Below, in pieces: positions 18,036 to 26,828 of a stretch of 64,000 nt of DNA. The position numbers and the translations under genes were made by a program. Below the pieces are notes generated by a model, which had not been told where the DNA came from, did no database searches, and saw nothing but the letters and a program-made list of their open reading frames with translations. The DNA is taken from NCBI RefSeq assembly GCF_013200955.2, contig NZ_CP053697.2:124001-188000 (forward strand), in the 5' to 3' direction. Numbering within the stretch: position 1 is the first letter of the stretch; every line of letters starts with the position of its first letter. The DNA comes from Pseudomonas campi (GTDB lineage: Bacteria > Pseudomonadota > Gammaproteobacteria > Pseudomonadales > Pseudomonadaceae).

Positions 18036-18049
18036 CCATGAGTCCCAGG

Positions 18050-18943
18050 CTAGCGCAATGCGTAATCCAGCACGATGCCCAGCAGGATAGCCAGTCCGGC
18101 CCAGTGGTTGTGCAGGAAGGCGGCGAAGCAGGCCTGCGGCGCGCGTGCACGGGTGCTCCAGAACTCCCAGGCGAAGCAGGCGGCGGCGCCGAACAGGCCG
18201 AACAGGAACCAGATGCCCAGGCTGAAGCGCGCCCCGGCCATGGCCAGGCACAGCAGGGCCAGACCCTGCAGGGTGAGGATGATCACCCGGTCGGCCTCGC
18301 CGAACAGGATGGCGGTGGATTTGACGCCGATCTTCAGGTCGTCGTCGCGGTCGGTCATCGCGTAGTAGGTGTCGTAGGCCACCGTCCACAGCAGGTTGGC
18401 CAGGTACAGCAGCCAGGCATGGGCGGGCGGCAGTTCTCCGGTGACCGCGCTGAAGGCCATCGGCATGCCCCAGGAGAAGGCCGCGCCGAGCACCACTTGC
18501 GGGTAGAAGGTGTAGCGCTTCATGAACGGGTAGCAGGCGGCCAGGGCCAGGCCGCCGAACGAGAGGAGGATGGTGGTCAGGTTGGTGAACAGCACCAGGA
18601 TGAAGCTCAAGGCCACCAGCACGGCGAACAGGGTCAGCGCTTCGCGCACGCTGATCTTGCCGCTGGCTAGCGGGCGCGCCTGGGTGCGGGCGACGTGGCC
18701 GTCGAAGTGGCGGTCGGCATAGTCGTTGATCACGCAGCCGGCGGCGCGCATCAGCAGCACGCCGACCACGAAGATGAACAGCAGCTTGAAGTCCGGCAGC
18801 CCTTTGCTCGCCACCCACAGGGCCCACAGGGTCGGCCACAGCAGCAGGTAGATGCCGATCGGCTTGTCCAGGCGCATCAGTTGGATGAAGTCCCAGGCGC
18901 GTGGGTGCAGGCGGTTCAGCGATTGCAGCAGGGTGGTGTACAT
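18050..18943 (-). CDS. ubiA: 4-hydroxybenzoate polyprenyltransferase UbiA
   Basis: UbiA joins the polyprenyl tail to 4-hydroxybenzoate, the second step of ubiquinone synthesis, in the inner membrane. ATG 18943 ([12 protein letters not shown]) gives 297 residues with about eight hydrophobic helices. Both Asp-rich prenyl-diphosphate/Mg sites are present: [10 protein letters not shown] in the first half and [13 protein letters not shown] in the second. It lies downstream of ubiC on the same strand with a REP pair between them. Confidence 0.96.
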   Translation of the reverse strand: MYTTLLQSLNRLHPRAWDFIQLMRLDKPIGIYLLLWPTLWALWVASKGLPDFKLLFIFVVGVLLMRAAGCVINDYADRHFDGHVARTQARPLASGKISVREALTLFAVLVALSFILVLFTNLTTILLSFGGLALAACYPFMKRYTFYPQVVLGAAFSWGMPMAFSAVTGELPPAHAWLLYLANLLWTVAYDTYYAMTDRDDDLKIGVKSTAILFGEADRVIILTLQGLALLCLAMAGARFSLGIWFLFGLFGAAACFAWEFWSTRARAPQACFAAFLHNHWAGLAILLGIVLDYALR

Positions 18944-18993
18944 CGACGGCTCTCCGGGCGAAGTGGGCCGATTATACGGGCAGGGCGCCAGCT

Positions 18994-19060
18994 GGTAGGA
19001 GCGAGCTCTGCTCGCGAACCGGACGCAGCGCAAAATTCGCGAGCAGAGCTCGCTCCTACC
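18994..19060. repeat. REP pair (family C) overlapping the end of ubiC
   Basis: GGTAGGAGCGAGCTCTGCTC at the left is mirrored by GAGCAGAGCTCGCTCCTACC at the right, separated by about 27 bases. The right arm overlaps the minus-strand ubiC stop codon (TAG, 19056-19058). The same family occurs at 55102-55166. Confidence 0.85.
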
Positions 19061-19646
19061 GATTGCTGGCGTGTGACCAGAACGCCGGCAGGAACACTTC
19101 GGCGACCAGCACGCCGAGGCCGTCGCGCCAGAAGCACGAGCGCCGCCCCCACAGGCGTTCCTCGCGCACGCTTTCCGGTAGCCAGGCCTGCGGATAGCGA
19201 CAGACCTGCAACTCGCCGCGGGCAAAGGCGCGGTCGCTGAACAGCAGCTCGCCGAGGGAGCGGCTGCCCAGTTTGCCGAGATCGAAGCCCGAGCCTTCCA
19301 GGGCACTGCGCGCGGCCACGCTGCGGGCGAACACCCAAGGCTGCTCGGCGCCGCGCAGGAATACTTCGCGCACCCAGCCCTGGCTGCCGCTAGGCACCTG
19401 CAGGGCGGCACATTCGTCGTTGCGCAGCACCTGCCAGCCCTGTTGCAGCGGCAGTACACTGAACTGCTGCTGACTGAGTTGGCTGAGGCGACGGGTCAGC
19501 GAGCCCTGGTCGAACAACCAGTCGCGCTGCAGCGGCGCTGGCGCGGGGTGCAACTGGGCGTTATTGAGCCAGCGAGGCGGGTGGGCAAGCGAGGCTGGGG
19601 GCACGGCAACGGCTTCGGCAAGGAGGAAAGGCCGCGAGCTTAGCAT
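19056..19646 (-). CDS. ubiC: Chorismate lyase UbiC
   Basis: UbiC converts chorismate to 4-hydroxybenzoate and pyruvate, feeding UbiA. The 196-residue protein has the family features [12 protein letters not shown] (residues about 43-54), a central REVFLRG segment and the late [17 protein letters not shown] and [18 protein letters not shown] segments. It is slightly longer at the N-terminus than E. coli UbiC (165). The stop codon is provided by the right arm of a REP, so the last residues may have been changed by the repeat's arrival. Confidence 0.93.
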   Translation of the reverse strand: MLSSRPFLLAEAVAVPPASLAHPPRWLNNAQLHPAPAPLQRDWLFDQGSLTRRLSQLSQQQFSVLPLQQGWQVLRNDECAALQVPSGSQGWVREVFLRGAEQPWVFARSVAARSALEGSGFDLGKLGSRSLGELLFSDRAFARGELQVCRYPQAWLPESVREERLWGRRSCFWRDGLGVLVAEVFLPAFWSHASNR

Positions 19647-19737
19647 GAGCCCGCCACGGCGTAGACCGTCGGCGGGGGCTTGCGCCGCGGCGCGCGGGCC
19701 AGTACAAAGCCTGCTGTTTTTTTGATCAGGTGACCTG

Positions 19738-19996
19738 TTAGAACCTGTTTACGATTTTCTGGACTAGAGCCAGACAAGGCGCAACGACCAACGGGAGTAA
19801 CAGCCGCAGGCTGGCCCGAAGGGTGAGCGCTAGCGAATCAAACAGCCGAGGAAGCGCAGTTTACGAGTTGTAAATGAGCATGACTCGTTGCACTCGCCCT
19901 TCGGGTCGCGCTAAAGCGCGTTAGCCGCAAGCGGCTTGCCGAGGCTGTTTTTAACGCCGTATGGCCGACGGCCAGGAGATCGTAAACAGGTTCTTA
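19738..19996. mobile_element. MITE-like element, copy 2 (253 bp) with TTA target duplication
   Basis: The element proper is 19741-19993. Its ends GAACCTGTTTACGAT and ATCGTAAACAGGTTC are perfect 15-base inverted repeats. TTA flanks both sides (19738-19740, 19994-19996). The interior is a series of nested palindromes, for example CCCGAAGGGTGAG against CTCGCCCTTCGGG, and AAACAGCC against GGCTGTTT. It has no credible open frame. It fills the gap between ubiC and the rubredoxin gene, whose ATG lies 38 bases further on. Confidence 0.88.
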
Positions 19997-20033
19997 GAGC
20001 CAGGCCCTGAAGCCCGAGCGATGAGGTGTATTG

Positions 20034-20201
20034 ATGAAGAAGTGGCAATGTGTGGTCTGTGGCCTGGTCTATGACGAGAGCCTGGGTTGGCCGGACGATG
20101 ACATCGCCCCCGGTACGCGCTGGGAAGATGTGCCCGCCGACTGGTTGTGCCCGGATTGCGGCGTGGGCAAGGCTGACTTCGAGATGATCGAAATCGGCTG
20201 A
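20034..20201 (+). CDS. rubA: Rubredoxin
   Basis: A 55-residue one-iron electron carrier. The four iron-ligand cysteines are Cys6, Cys9, Cys39 and Cys42, in CVVCG and CPDCG, with the conserved core [20 protein letters not shown] between them. In Pseudomonas such rubredoxins pass electrons from a NADH-rubredoxin reductase to alkane hydroxylase or serve oxidative-stress roles. No reductase or second rubredoxin gene is adjacent, unlike the P. aeruginosa locus as I recall it. A MITE-like element ends 40 bases before the ATG. Confidence 0.95.
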   Translation: MKKWQCVVCGLVYDESLGWPDDDIAPGTRWEDVPADWLCPDCGVGKADFEMIEIG

Positions 20202-20227
20202 TTGATCGCTCCCTACAGGGATGAAGC

Positions 20228-20250
20228 GGCGACCTCAGGGTCGCCGTTTG
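20228..20250 (+). terminator. Terminator after rubredoxin
   Basis: GGCGACC-tcag-GGTCGCC forms a compact stem followed by GTTTGCGTTT. It lies 26 bases beyond the rubredoxin stop codon. The remaining DNA to 20520 (about 270 bases) holds the HU promoter region; CTGACA followed 18 bases later by TAGCCT near 20347-20376 is a weak promoter candidate. Confidence 0.65.
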
Positions 20251-20520
20251 CGTTTCTGCAGTGCGGGCTGTGGCGGTACATGCGTACCGGATCGACGTAA
20301 CGAAACTGGGAATTCGTCGGCCTTTTGGCGTAAATGCAGGCTGTTCTGACAAAAACGCCTTGCTATTGGTAGCCTAAAACGCCGGCCAGTACTGGCGCGG
20401 TGCCGGATGGCGTGCCATTCTCCCTCGGTCTGCCGCAGCGCAGAGCTGTTGCGGCGCCTTAGGCGCTGTTCCGGACGGACAGCACGGACACAAAAACAAC
20501 AAACCGTCAAAGAGGCATCT

Positions 20521-20793
20521 ATGCGTAAACCCGAACTCGCCGCGGCTATTGCCGAAAAGGCTGACCTGACCAAAGACCAGGCCAATCGTGTACTCAACGC
20601 CGTTCTCGAAGAGATCACCGGCGCGCTGAACCGCAAGGACAGCGTGACTCTGGTTGGCTTCGGCACCTTCCTGCAGCGCCATCGTGGCGCGCGTACCGGG
20701 AAAAACCCGCAAACCGGCCAGCCGGTGAAGATCAAGGCCAGCAACACCGTGGCTTTCAAGCCGGGCAAGTCGCTGAAAGACGCCGTCAACTAA
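20521..20793 (+). CDS. hupA: DNA-binding protein HU
   Basis: A 90-residue histone-like protein that bends and compacts DNA as a dimer. The start MRKPELAAAIAEKADLTK and the arm region GARTGKNPQTGQPVKIKASN are diagnostic, including the intercalating Pro in NPQTGQP. Upstream in-frame codons to 20407 are non-conserved. It is monocistronic, with AAAGAGG before the ATG. Pseudomonas carries more than one HU gene; the position next to recG/oxyR suggests the HU-alpha type. Confidence 0.93.
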   Translation: MRKPELAAAIAEKADLTKDQANRVLNAVLEEITGALNRKDSVTLVGFGTFLQRHRGARTGKNPQTGQPVKIKASNTVAFKPGKSLKDAVN

Positions 20794-20915
20794 GCACCCT
20801 GCAGCCGGGGTCGCCAGACCCCGGATTGCTTTGCCCCCTCCTGCAGTGCGGGATGTAGTCCGCCACGCAAATCGCTACAATGCGCCGCCGATTCCACCCC
20901 ACTCGAGGCTGCGCC

Positions 20916-21311
20916 ATGAAATTCCGCTTTCTTCTCTGGATGCTGGGCCGTTTGATGGCCAAGGCCAGCCGCACCAATCCTGAATTCCAGCAGCAGTTGG
21001 CCGGCAAGGAGCTGGTGTTCCAGCTGCACACCCTGGACGGCAAGGTTTCCCGTCAGTTCATCATCAAGAATCAGCGCGTCAGCAGCCGTGCCGGCAAGGC
21101 CGGTGAGCCGGCATTCGCCATCGGCTTCAAGGATGCCGCCTTCGGCTTCGCCACCATGCAGGCGAAGAACAAGCAGCTGGCCTTCATGCAGGGTATCCAG
21201 AACAAGGACATCCAGATCCAGGGCAACCCGGCGCTGGTGATCTGGTTCCAGGGCTTGTTCAAGTACATCATGCCGAAGAAGAAGAAAAACGACGTCAAGA
21301 AAGCCGCCTGA
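20916..21311 (+). CDS. SCP2-like sterol/lipid-transfer domain protein
   Basis: A 131-residue protein from ATG 20916. The central part, LVFQLHTLDGKVSRQFIIKN to GNPALVIWFQGLFKYI, resembles the SCP2 lipid-binding fold. The end is strongly basic (MPKKKKNDVKKAA). Its role is unknown; related bacterial proteins bind hydrophobic ligands. It lies 36 bases before the next gene and is probably co-transcribed with it. Confidence 0.7.
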   Translation: MKFRFLLWMLGRLMAKASRTNPEFQQQLAGKELVFQLHTLDGKVSRQFIIKNQRVSSRAGKAGEPAFAIGFKDAAFGFATMQAKNKQLAFMQGIQNKDIQIQGNPALVIWFQGLFKYIMPKKKKNDVKKAA

Positions 21312-21352
21312 GTCCGGGCGGTTCTCGACGACTGATTACGGAAGTTGTGGCC

Positions 21353-22084
21353 ATGCGTCTGCTGTCTCTGTTTGCCCTGCTGTTGACCCTGGGCTTGCCT
21401 GCGCAAGCCGCTCCGCTCGATCCGACGCTCAAGCGCGCACTTGAATTGGCCGGCGTGCAGCTGCTCTGCGAGCAGACTCCCGCACTGCTGCAGCGTGGTA
21501 TGTCTGCAGCGCAGCAGAAGCAGCTGGCCAAGGCCTTTGCCGCCGAGCCGCTGTGCGCCGATCTGGCCAAGCGGGTGGCCGCCGAGTTGCCCAAGGCGCA
21601 GTTGAGCGAGGCCGTGGCGCTGCTCGACAGTCCGCTGGCCAAGCACTTCACCGAGGCCGAGCGGGCCGTGGGAGCCGATGGTGGCCTGCCCGCCTATCGC
21701 ACGCAACTGGCGCAGCGCCCTCCACGCGGCGAGCGTCTGCAGTTGGTGCAGCGCCTCGACAAGGCCGCCCACACCACCGAGCTGGCCACCCTGCTGCGCT
21801 ATGAAGTGGGCAAGACCCAGGCCCTGCTGAGCCTGCGTGGGCGTGGCGAGACGATCGACGAGAAGACCTTGGGCGAGCAGACCGCGGCGCAAATCGCGCC
21901 GATTCGTGCCTCCAGCGCCAGCGGTGTCGAGGCTTTCATGCTCTACGCCTATCGCCAGTCGCCCAGCGCGCAGCTGGCCGAATATGCGGCGCTGTACGAA
22001 CAGCCGGCGGTGCGTGCGGTGCTGGAAGCCAGCGCTCGCCAACTGCCCAAGGTGTTTGCCGCGCGGCGGGCGCTGCTCAAATAA
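21353..22084 (+). CDS. Exported protein, possible DUF2059-like
   Basis: ATG 21353 (a GTG six bases upstream is possible) gives 243 residues with signal peptide MRLLSLFALLLTLGLPAQA. The mature part is helical and rich in Ala, Leu and Gln. It ends with a segment resembling DUF2059 proteins (FMLYAYRQSPSAQLAEYAALYEQPA), which place a helical bundle in the periplasm. Function not known. It ends at a bidirectional terminator shared with the convergent HDOD gene. Confidence 0.6.
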   Translation: MRLLSLFALLLTLGLPAQAAPLDPTLKRALELAGVQLLCEQTPALLQRGMSAAQQKQLAKAFAAEPLCADLAKRVAAELPKAQLSEAVALLDSPLAKHFTEAERAVGADGGLPAYRTQLAQRPPRGERLQLVQRLDKAAHTTELATLLRYEVGKTQALLSLRGRGETIDEKTLGEQTAAQIAPIRASSASGVEAFMLYAYRQSPSAQLAEYAALYEQPAVRAVLEASARQLPKVFAARRALLK

Positions 22085-22103
22085 TCCGCTAGACGCAGTA
22101 ATG

Positions 22104-22130
22104 AAAAAGGGGCCAGCAGGCCCCTTTTTC
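22104..22130. terminator. Bidirectional terminator
   Basis: AAAAAGGGGCC-agca-GGCCCCTTTTT is symmetric with T-runs on both strands. It lies between convergent genes ending at 22084 (+) and 22144 (-). Confidence 0.9.
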
Positions 22131-22143
22131 GTGGTCGGGCAAC

Positions 22144-23553
22144 TCAGTGCGGGTGGTTGAACTGGGCGGCCAGTTCGCGCAGTGCCACTTCGGCCTGCAG
22201 CACCTTGTTCAGTGCATCCTCGGCCTTGTCGCGGCTGATGCCGAGGCGCTCGAACAGTGCAGTCGGGATCTCGCTCTGCGGACCGCTGCCGATGCCGCGG
22301 TTACGCAGCAGGCTGACGGCCAGGCAGACCAGGTTCGGGTAGGCGCTGTGCGGGCCGTCGTAGTCCGGGTCGTGCTGGAAGCGCAGGGCGGTGGCCAGTT
22401 CTTCTGGCATGTCCCAGAAGCGCATCAGCCAGGCGCCGATCTGCTCGCGACTGATACCCAGCAGGTGCTGCTCGATGTAGCCGGCCGGCAGGTGCGGGTT
22501 GACCTCCAGATGCCGGCAGATCAGCGAGAAATGCGGCGGGAATACGTGCGCCAGGACCAGGTAGCCGAAGTTGTGCAGCAGCCCGGCGAGGTAGGTCAGG
22601 CCGGCTTCCGGGCGCTGCGCACGCGGCATGGCGCGGGTCAGGCCTTCGATCACGGCGGCGCTGTAGATCGCCTGCTGCCAGTAGGGTGTGGTCTGCTGTG
22701 GGTGATCCTTGGGCAGGGACAGGGTCTTGCCCAGGGCCAGGCCGAGAGCCAGGTTGATCACCAGATCGAAGCCCAGCACGCGGACGATGGCGTCTTCCAC
22801 CGAGCGGATCTTGCCGGGTGCGGCGTAGTAGGGCGAGGCGGCCCAGCTGACCACCTGGGCGGCCAGGGCCGGGTCGGTCTCGACCACGCCGGTGATGTCG
22901 TCCACCGTGGCGTCGGGGTCGACGCGCAGCTTGATGATCTTCTGCGCGGTTTCCGGCAGCGGCGGAATCTCGATGGTCTCTTCCAGGCGCTGCTGGATGC
23001 GTCGGGCGGTGAAAGCCTGCACCGCCTGGGTGATTTCCGCGCGGTCGTCGTCGGGGCGATCGAGGTTGAGCTTGATACTCGCCACCGGCTCGCCGAAGCG
23101 GGCGGCGCTGGCCTTGGCCAGGAGGATGTTCTTGTACGAGTCGCTGGCGATCTCCAGCAGCACTCCGGGCGTCCCGGACTCGATCAGCAGGCTATCGACG
23201 CGCAGCAGGCGCTCGTCATACAGGCACGGCGAGCTGGTCAGCGGCGGCAGGCCGGGCAGCAGGCCTAGGCTGTGCTTGGCCAGCATGCGTTCCAGGCGTT
23301 CGGGTTTGACCGCGGCCAGTTTGCGCCCGGTCAGTTCGGCCAGGCGGTTGAGGTCGAGCAGTTGATCCTGGGGGAACAGCACCAGCAGGGCGCCGACCGC
23401 GTCGTCGAGCAGCGCCGCTTGCACCCGGCGTTCGGCTGGCAGGGCGGCGTGTTCGTGGCGCACCGTGCAGGTAACGCCGAGTTTTTCCAGAAGCTGAAGA
23501 ATCACCGCCGGCGGGCGCGGCGCAGAGTCGGGGGCGAGAGCAACTTCGGTCAT
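22144..23553 (-). CDS. HDOD-domain protein with N-terminal YbaK-like domain
   Basis: A 469-residue signalling protein. The N-terminal half (about 15-160) resembles the YbaK/aminoacyl-tRNA deacylase fold (LEKLGVTCTVRHE, DAVGALLVLFPQDQLLDLNRLAELTGRKLAAV). The C-terminal half is an HDOD domain (about 195-410) with IPPLPETAQKIIKLRVDPDA, the classic HDOD opening, and LTYLAGLLHNFGYLVLAHVFP in place of an intact HD catalytic site. HDOD proteins are usually regulatory, without hydrolase activity. The same fused architecture is conserved next to recG in other pseudomonads. Confidence 0.85.
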   Translation of the reverse strand: MTEVALAPDSAPRPPAVILQLLEKLGVTCTVRHEHAALPAERRVQAALLDDAVGALLVLFPQDQLLDLNRLAELTGRKLAAVKPERLERMLAKHSLGLLPGLPPLTSSPCLYDERLLRVDSLLIESGTPGVLLEIASDSYKNILLAKASAARFGEPVASIKLNLDRPDDDRAEITQAVQAFTARRIQQRLEETIEIPPLPETAQKIIKLRVDPDATVDDITGVVETDPALAAQVVSWAASPYYAAPGKIRSVEDAIVRVLGFDLVINLALGLALGKTLSLPKDHPQQTTPYWQQAIYSAAVIEGLTRAMPRAQRPEAGLTYLAGLLHNFGYLVLAHVFPPHFSLICRHLEVNPHLPAGYIEQHLLGISREQIGAWLMRFWDMPEELATALRFQHDPDYDGPHSAYPNLVCLAVSLLRNRGIGSGPQSEIPTALFERLGISRDKAEDALNKVLQAEVALRELAAQFNHPH

Positions 23554-23656
23554 GGTCTACATCCGGCTAGGGAACTACTGGCAAGGAGTATAACCAGCCA
23601 CCTGCATACAAGGCGCTGCCGCCTGACAGGTGACCAGTGGTGCGCTGTCGACTGGC

Positions 23657-25732
23657 TCACACTTGGCCATATTGCTGGCCATGCCGCAGCCAGCGTTCGA
23701 GCAGTGGGCTGACGTGCTGCGGCCAGTCCTGCAGCAGGCTCTGCGCCGCGTCGCGCACGGCCGGCAGCAGGTCGGCGTCGCGCATCAGGTCGGCCACCTT
23801 GAACTGCAGCAGGCCGGTCTGGCGGGTGCCAAGCATCTCGCCGGGGCCTCTGAGCTCCAGATCTTTTTCGGCAATCACGAAGCCGTCGCAGGTCTCGCGC
23901 ATGATCGCCAGGCGCTCGCGGCCCATCTGCGACAGCGGTGCGTGATAGAGCAGCACGCAATGGCTGGCGGCGCTGCCGCGGCCGACCCGGCCGCGCAGCT
24001 GATGCAGCTGGGCCAGGCCGAGGCGCTCGGGGTTCTCGATGATCATCAGGCTGGCGTTGGGCACGTCGACGCCGACCTCGATCACCGTAGTCGCTACCAG
24101 CAGCTGCAGGCGGCCCTGTTTGAAGTCGTCCATCACCGCGGCCTTCTCGGCCGGTTTCATGCGCCCGTGGATCAGCCCTACGCGCAGCTCGCCCAGGGCA
24201 CTGGACAGCTCCTCGAAGCTGGTCTCGGCGGCCTGGCAGGTGAGTTCCTCGGATTCCTCGATCAGCGTGCACACCCAGTAGGCCTGGCGCCCCTCGCGGC
24301 AGGCGGCGCGCACCCGCTCGACCACTTCGATGCGGCGGCTGTCGGCGATCACCAGGGTGTTTACCGGGGTACGGCCGGGCGGCAGCTCGTCGAGGATCGA
24401 GGTGTCGAGGTCGGCGTAGGCGCTCATCGCCAGGGTCCGCGGGATCGGCGTGGCGGTCATGATCAGCTGGTGCGGGCACAGGCGGCCGTCGATACCTTTC
24501 TGTCGCAGCGCCAGGCGCTGCTGCACGCCGAAGCGGTGCTGCTCGTCGATGATCGCCAGGGCCAGGCGCTGGAACTGCACTTCGTCCTGGAACAGTGCAT
24601 GGGTACCGACCACCATCGGCGTACCGCTGGCGATCTGCTCCAGCGCGGCGGCGCGTGCCTTGCCCTTGAGCTTGCCAGCCAGCCAGGCGACGTCGATGCC
24701 CAGCGGCGCCAGCCAGCGCGAGAAATTGATGAAGTGTTGCTCGGCAAGGATCTCGGTGGGCGCCATCAGCGCCACCTGGTAGCCGGCTTCTAGCGCCTGC
24801 AGGGCGGCCAGGGCGGCGACCACCGTCTTGCCGGCGCCGACGTCGCCCTGCACCAGGCGCAGCATGGGTTCGTCCTGCGACAGGTCGTAGGCGATCTCCG
24901 CGCCGACCCGCTGCTGGGCGCCTGTAGGGGCGAAGCCGAGGTTCTGCAGAAACAGCTGCGGCAGGCGCTTGGCCACTGGCAGGCGCGGTGCCTGCTGGGC
25001 GCGCACCTGTTCACGCAGGCGCTGCAGCGACAGTTGATGGGTGAGCAGTTCCTCGAATGCCAGGCGGTGCTGGGCCCAGTGGCGGCCCTCGGCCAGCTCT
25101 TCCAGGTCGGCGTCCGGCGGCGGTCGGTGCAGGTAGCGGATCGCTTCGTCCAGCGGGGTGAGGCGGTAGTCGCGGGCCAGTTCGGCCGGCAACCAGTCCG
25201 GCAGGCTGTGCGGGCCGAGGCGGGCCAGGGCCAGCTGGCTGAGGCTGCGCAGGCGCTGCTGGGTGAGGCCTTCGGTAGTCGGGTAGATGGGCGTCAGGGT
25301 CTGCTCGACCGGTGCCACTTCATCGGCGCCGAGGGCGCGGTATTCCGGGTGGTAGATTTCCAGGCCGGAGGCACCGGGGCGCGCCTCGCCGTAGCAGCGC
25401 ACGTGGGTGCCGCGCTTGAGGCCGTCCTTCTGCGCCTGGCTGAAATGGTAGAAGCGCAGGCTGAGGGTGCCGCTGCCGTCCTGCAGGCGCACCAGCAGAC
25501 TACGTCTTTTACCCATGACAATATCGGCGCCGGCCACCACACCTTCGATCACCGCGTCCTGGCCGGGGCGCAGGGCGCCGATCGGCACCACGCGGGTACG
25601 GTCCTGGTAGCGCAGGGGCAGGTGGAACAGCACGTCCTGCAGGGTTTCCAGGCCGACCTTGGCGAGTTTTTCTGCCAGCGCCGCGCCCACTCCCTTGAGT
25701 GCGGTGACCGGGACCTGAGCCAGCTCGGTCAT
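23657..25732 (-). CDS. recG: ATP-dependent DNA helicase RecG
   Basis: RecG reverses stalled forks and processes Holliday junctions. The 691-residue product has an N-terminal wedge/OB domain (to about 230; GVGAALAEKLAKVGLETLQD is a helix-hairpin-helix-like start). Helicase motifs follow: Walker A QGDVGAGKT, TAP-like MAPTEILAEQH, DEQH in IIDEQHRFG, MTATPIPRTL, and the C-terminal QLRGRVGRG. Length is standard. Its ATG overlaps the oxyR stop codon by four bases, so the two are translated from one transcript. Confidence 0.97.
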   Translation of the reverse strand: MTELAQVPVTALKGVGAALAEKLAKVGLETLQDVLFHLPLRYQDRTRVVPIGALRPGQDAVIEGVVAGADIVMGKRRSLLVRLQDGSGTLSLRFYHFSQAQKDGLKRGTHVRCYGEARPGASGLEIYHPEYRALGADEVAPVEQTLTPIYPTTEGLTQQRLRSLSQLALARLGPHSLPDWLPAELARDYRLTPLDEAIRYLHRPPPDADLEELAEGRHWAQHRLAFEELLTHQLSLQRLREQVRAQQAPRLPVAKRLPQLFLQNLGFAPTGAQQRVGAEIAYDLSQDEPMLRLVQGDVGAGKTVVAALAALQALEAGYQVALMAPTEILAEQHFINFSRWLAPLGIDVAWLAGKLKGKARAAALEQIASGTPMVVGTHALFQDEVQFQRLALAIIDEQHRFGVQQRLALRQKGIDGRLCPHQLIMTATPIPRTLAMSAYADLDTSILDELPPGRTPVNTLVIADSRRIEVVERVRAACREGRQAYWVCTLIEESEELTCQAAETSFEELSSALGELRVGLIHGRMKPAEKAAVMDDFKQGRLQLLVATTVIEVGVDVPNASLMIIENPERLGLAQLHQLRGRVGRGSAASHCVLLYHAPLSQMGRERLAIMRETCDGFVIAEKDLELRGPGEMLGTRQTGLLQFKVADLMRDADLLPAVRDAAQSLLQDWPQHVSPLLERWLRHGQQYGQV

Positions 25733-26658
25733 GCCGGCTGCGCTTCACCTTGCGGGCGAGCGGCCACCGAGCACAGGCGGATCGAGTCGGCGAGGATCTC
25801 GATGGCCTTCGGCCGCGGGAAGCTGGCGCGCCAGGCGATGGCCACCGTGCGGTAGGGCACTGGCGGGGTCAGCGGGCGCACTTCGATCACGCCGGGAGCG
25901 TAGTGGTGGCTGTCCACCGCGGTGAACGGCAGGATCGAAATACCCAGGCCCGAGGCGACCATGTGACGGATGGTTTCCAGCGAGCTGGACTCGATGGTGG
26001 TGTGCTTGTTCTCGTCGGTTTTGCGCGTGGCCGGGCAGGCCTCCAGGACCTGGTCGCGGAAGCAGTGGCCTTCGCCGAGCAGGAGCAGGCTCTTGTCATT
26101 CAGCAGGCTGGCGTCGATATGCTTCTTGGCGGTCCAGGGATGGCCGGCCGGCATCAGCACGTAGAACGGCTCGTCGTACAGCGGCTTAGTCAGTACATCG
26201 GCTTCCTGGAACGGCAGGGCGATGATGATCGCGTCCAGTTCGCCGGTGCGCAGCTTGTCGCGCAGGATGTGGGTGAAGTTCTCTTCGATATACAGCGGCA
26301 TGTCCGGGGCGACCCGGTGCAGCTGCGGGATCAGGTGCGGGAACAGGTACGGGCCGATGGTATAGATGGCGCCGATCTTCAGCGGCGCGGTCAGCTGGTT
26401 CTTACCGGCCTGAGCCAGCTCGCGAATGCCCTGGGCCTGCTCCAGTACCTTCTGCGCCTGGGTGACGATGCCTTCACCGACCGGGGTCAGGCGCACTGCG
26501 CTCTTGCTGCGCTCGAAGATCAGCACGCCGAGCTCGTCCTCGAGTTTCTTCACCCCTACCGACAGGGTCGGCTGGCTGACATGGCAACGCTCGGCGGCCC
26601 GCCCGAAGTGTTGCTCCTGGGCGAGGGTGACGATGTAGCGCAGTTCGGTAAGGGTCAT
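25729..26658 (-). CDS. oxyR: Hydrogen-peroxide-sensing regulator OxyR
   Basis: OxyR is a LysR-type activator of catalase and peroxiredoxin genes. ATG 26658 (MTLTELRYIV) gives 309 residues. The HTH lies at about 17-40 (GRAAERCHVSQPTLSVGVKK). The redox cysteines Cys199 and Cys208 are present in GEGHCFRDQVLEAC, so it should form the regulatory disulphide. It overlaps recG by four bases; this oxyR-recG pairing is known in Pseudomonas. An imperfect palindrome lies just upstream. Confidence 0.97.
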   Translation of the reverse strand: MTLTELRYIVTLAQEQHFGRAAERCHVSQPTLSVGVKKLEDELGVLIFERSKSAVRLTPVGEGIVTQAQKVLEQAQGIRELAQAGKNQLTAPLKIGAIYTIGPYLFPHLIPQLHRVAPDMPLYIEENFTHILRDKLRTGELDAIIIALPFQEADVLTKPLYDEPFYVLMPAGHPWTAKKHIDASLLNDKSLLLLGEGHCFRDQVLEACPATRKTDENKHTTIESSSLETIRHMVASGLGISILPFTAVDSHHYAPGVIEVRPLTPPVPYRTVAIAWRASFPRPKAIEILADSIRLCSVAARPQGEAQPA

Positions 26659-26667
26659 AGTCTGAGT

Positions 26668-26707
26668 CCATTGATATGCGCCCAAGCATAGCCGCTGTAT
26701 TCAATGG
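26668..26707. promoter_or_regulatory. Imperfect palindrome before oxyR, possible autoregulatory site
   Basis: CCATTGATA at the left is mirrored by TATTCAATGG at the right, 10-50 bases before the oxyR start. LysR-type regulators commonly bind dyads at this position. It does not clearly match the four-ATAG OxyR consensus, so assignment is tentative. Confidence 0.35.
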
Positions 26708-26712
26708 AACCA

Positions 26713-26735
26713 ACTGCTCCTATCGCAGGAGCAGT
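26713..26735. other. Perfect hairpin between oxyR and the family B REP
   Basis: ACTGCTCCT-atcgc-AGGAGCAGT is a perfect 9-base stem. It lies immediately before the REP at 26738 and lacks a T-run. It may be part of the upstream region of oxyR or an extra arm of the repeat. Confidence 0.5.
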
Positions 26736-26737
26736 CC

Positions 26738-26810
26738 GTAGGGTGGATGACGCTTTTCTCATCCACCACGGCGCCGCGCGGTGGATCGATGGAGCGTGAT
26801 CCACCCTACA
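26738..26810. repeat. BIME: inverted pair of family B REPs
   Basis: CGTAGGGTGGATGACGC with its own mirror ATCCACC, then GGTGGATCG through GATCCACCCTACA, form two palindromic units in opposite orientation. It lies 19 bases beyond the tonB stop codon. The same family occurs at 45950-45980 and 57060-57140. Confidence 0.8.
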
Positions 26811-26828
26811 GGAGAGCCCAACAGATGC

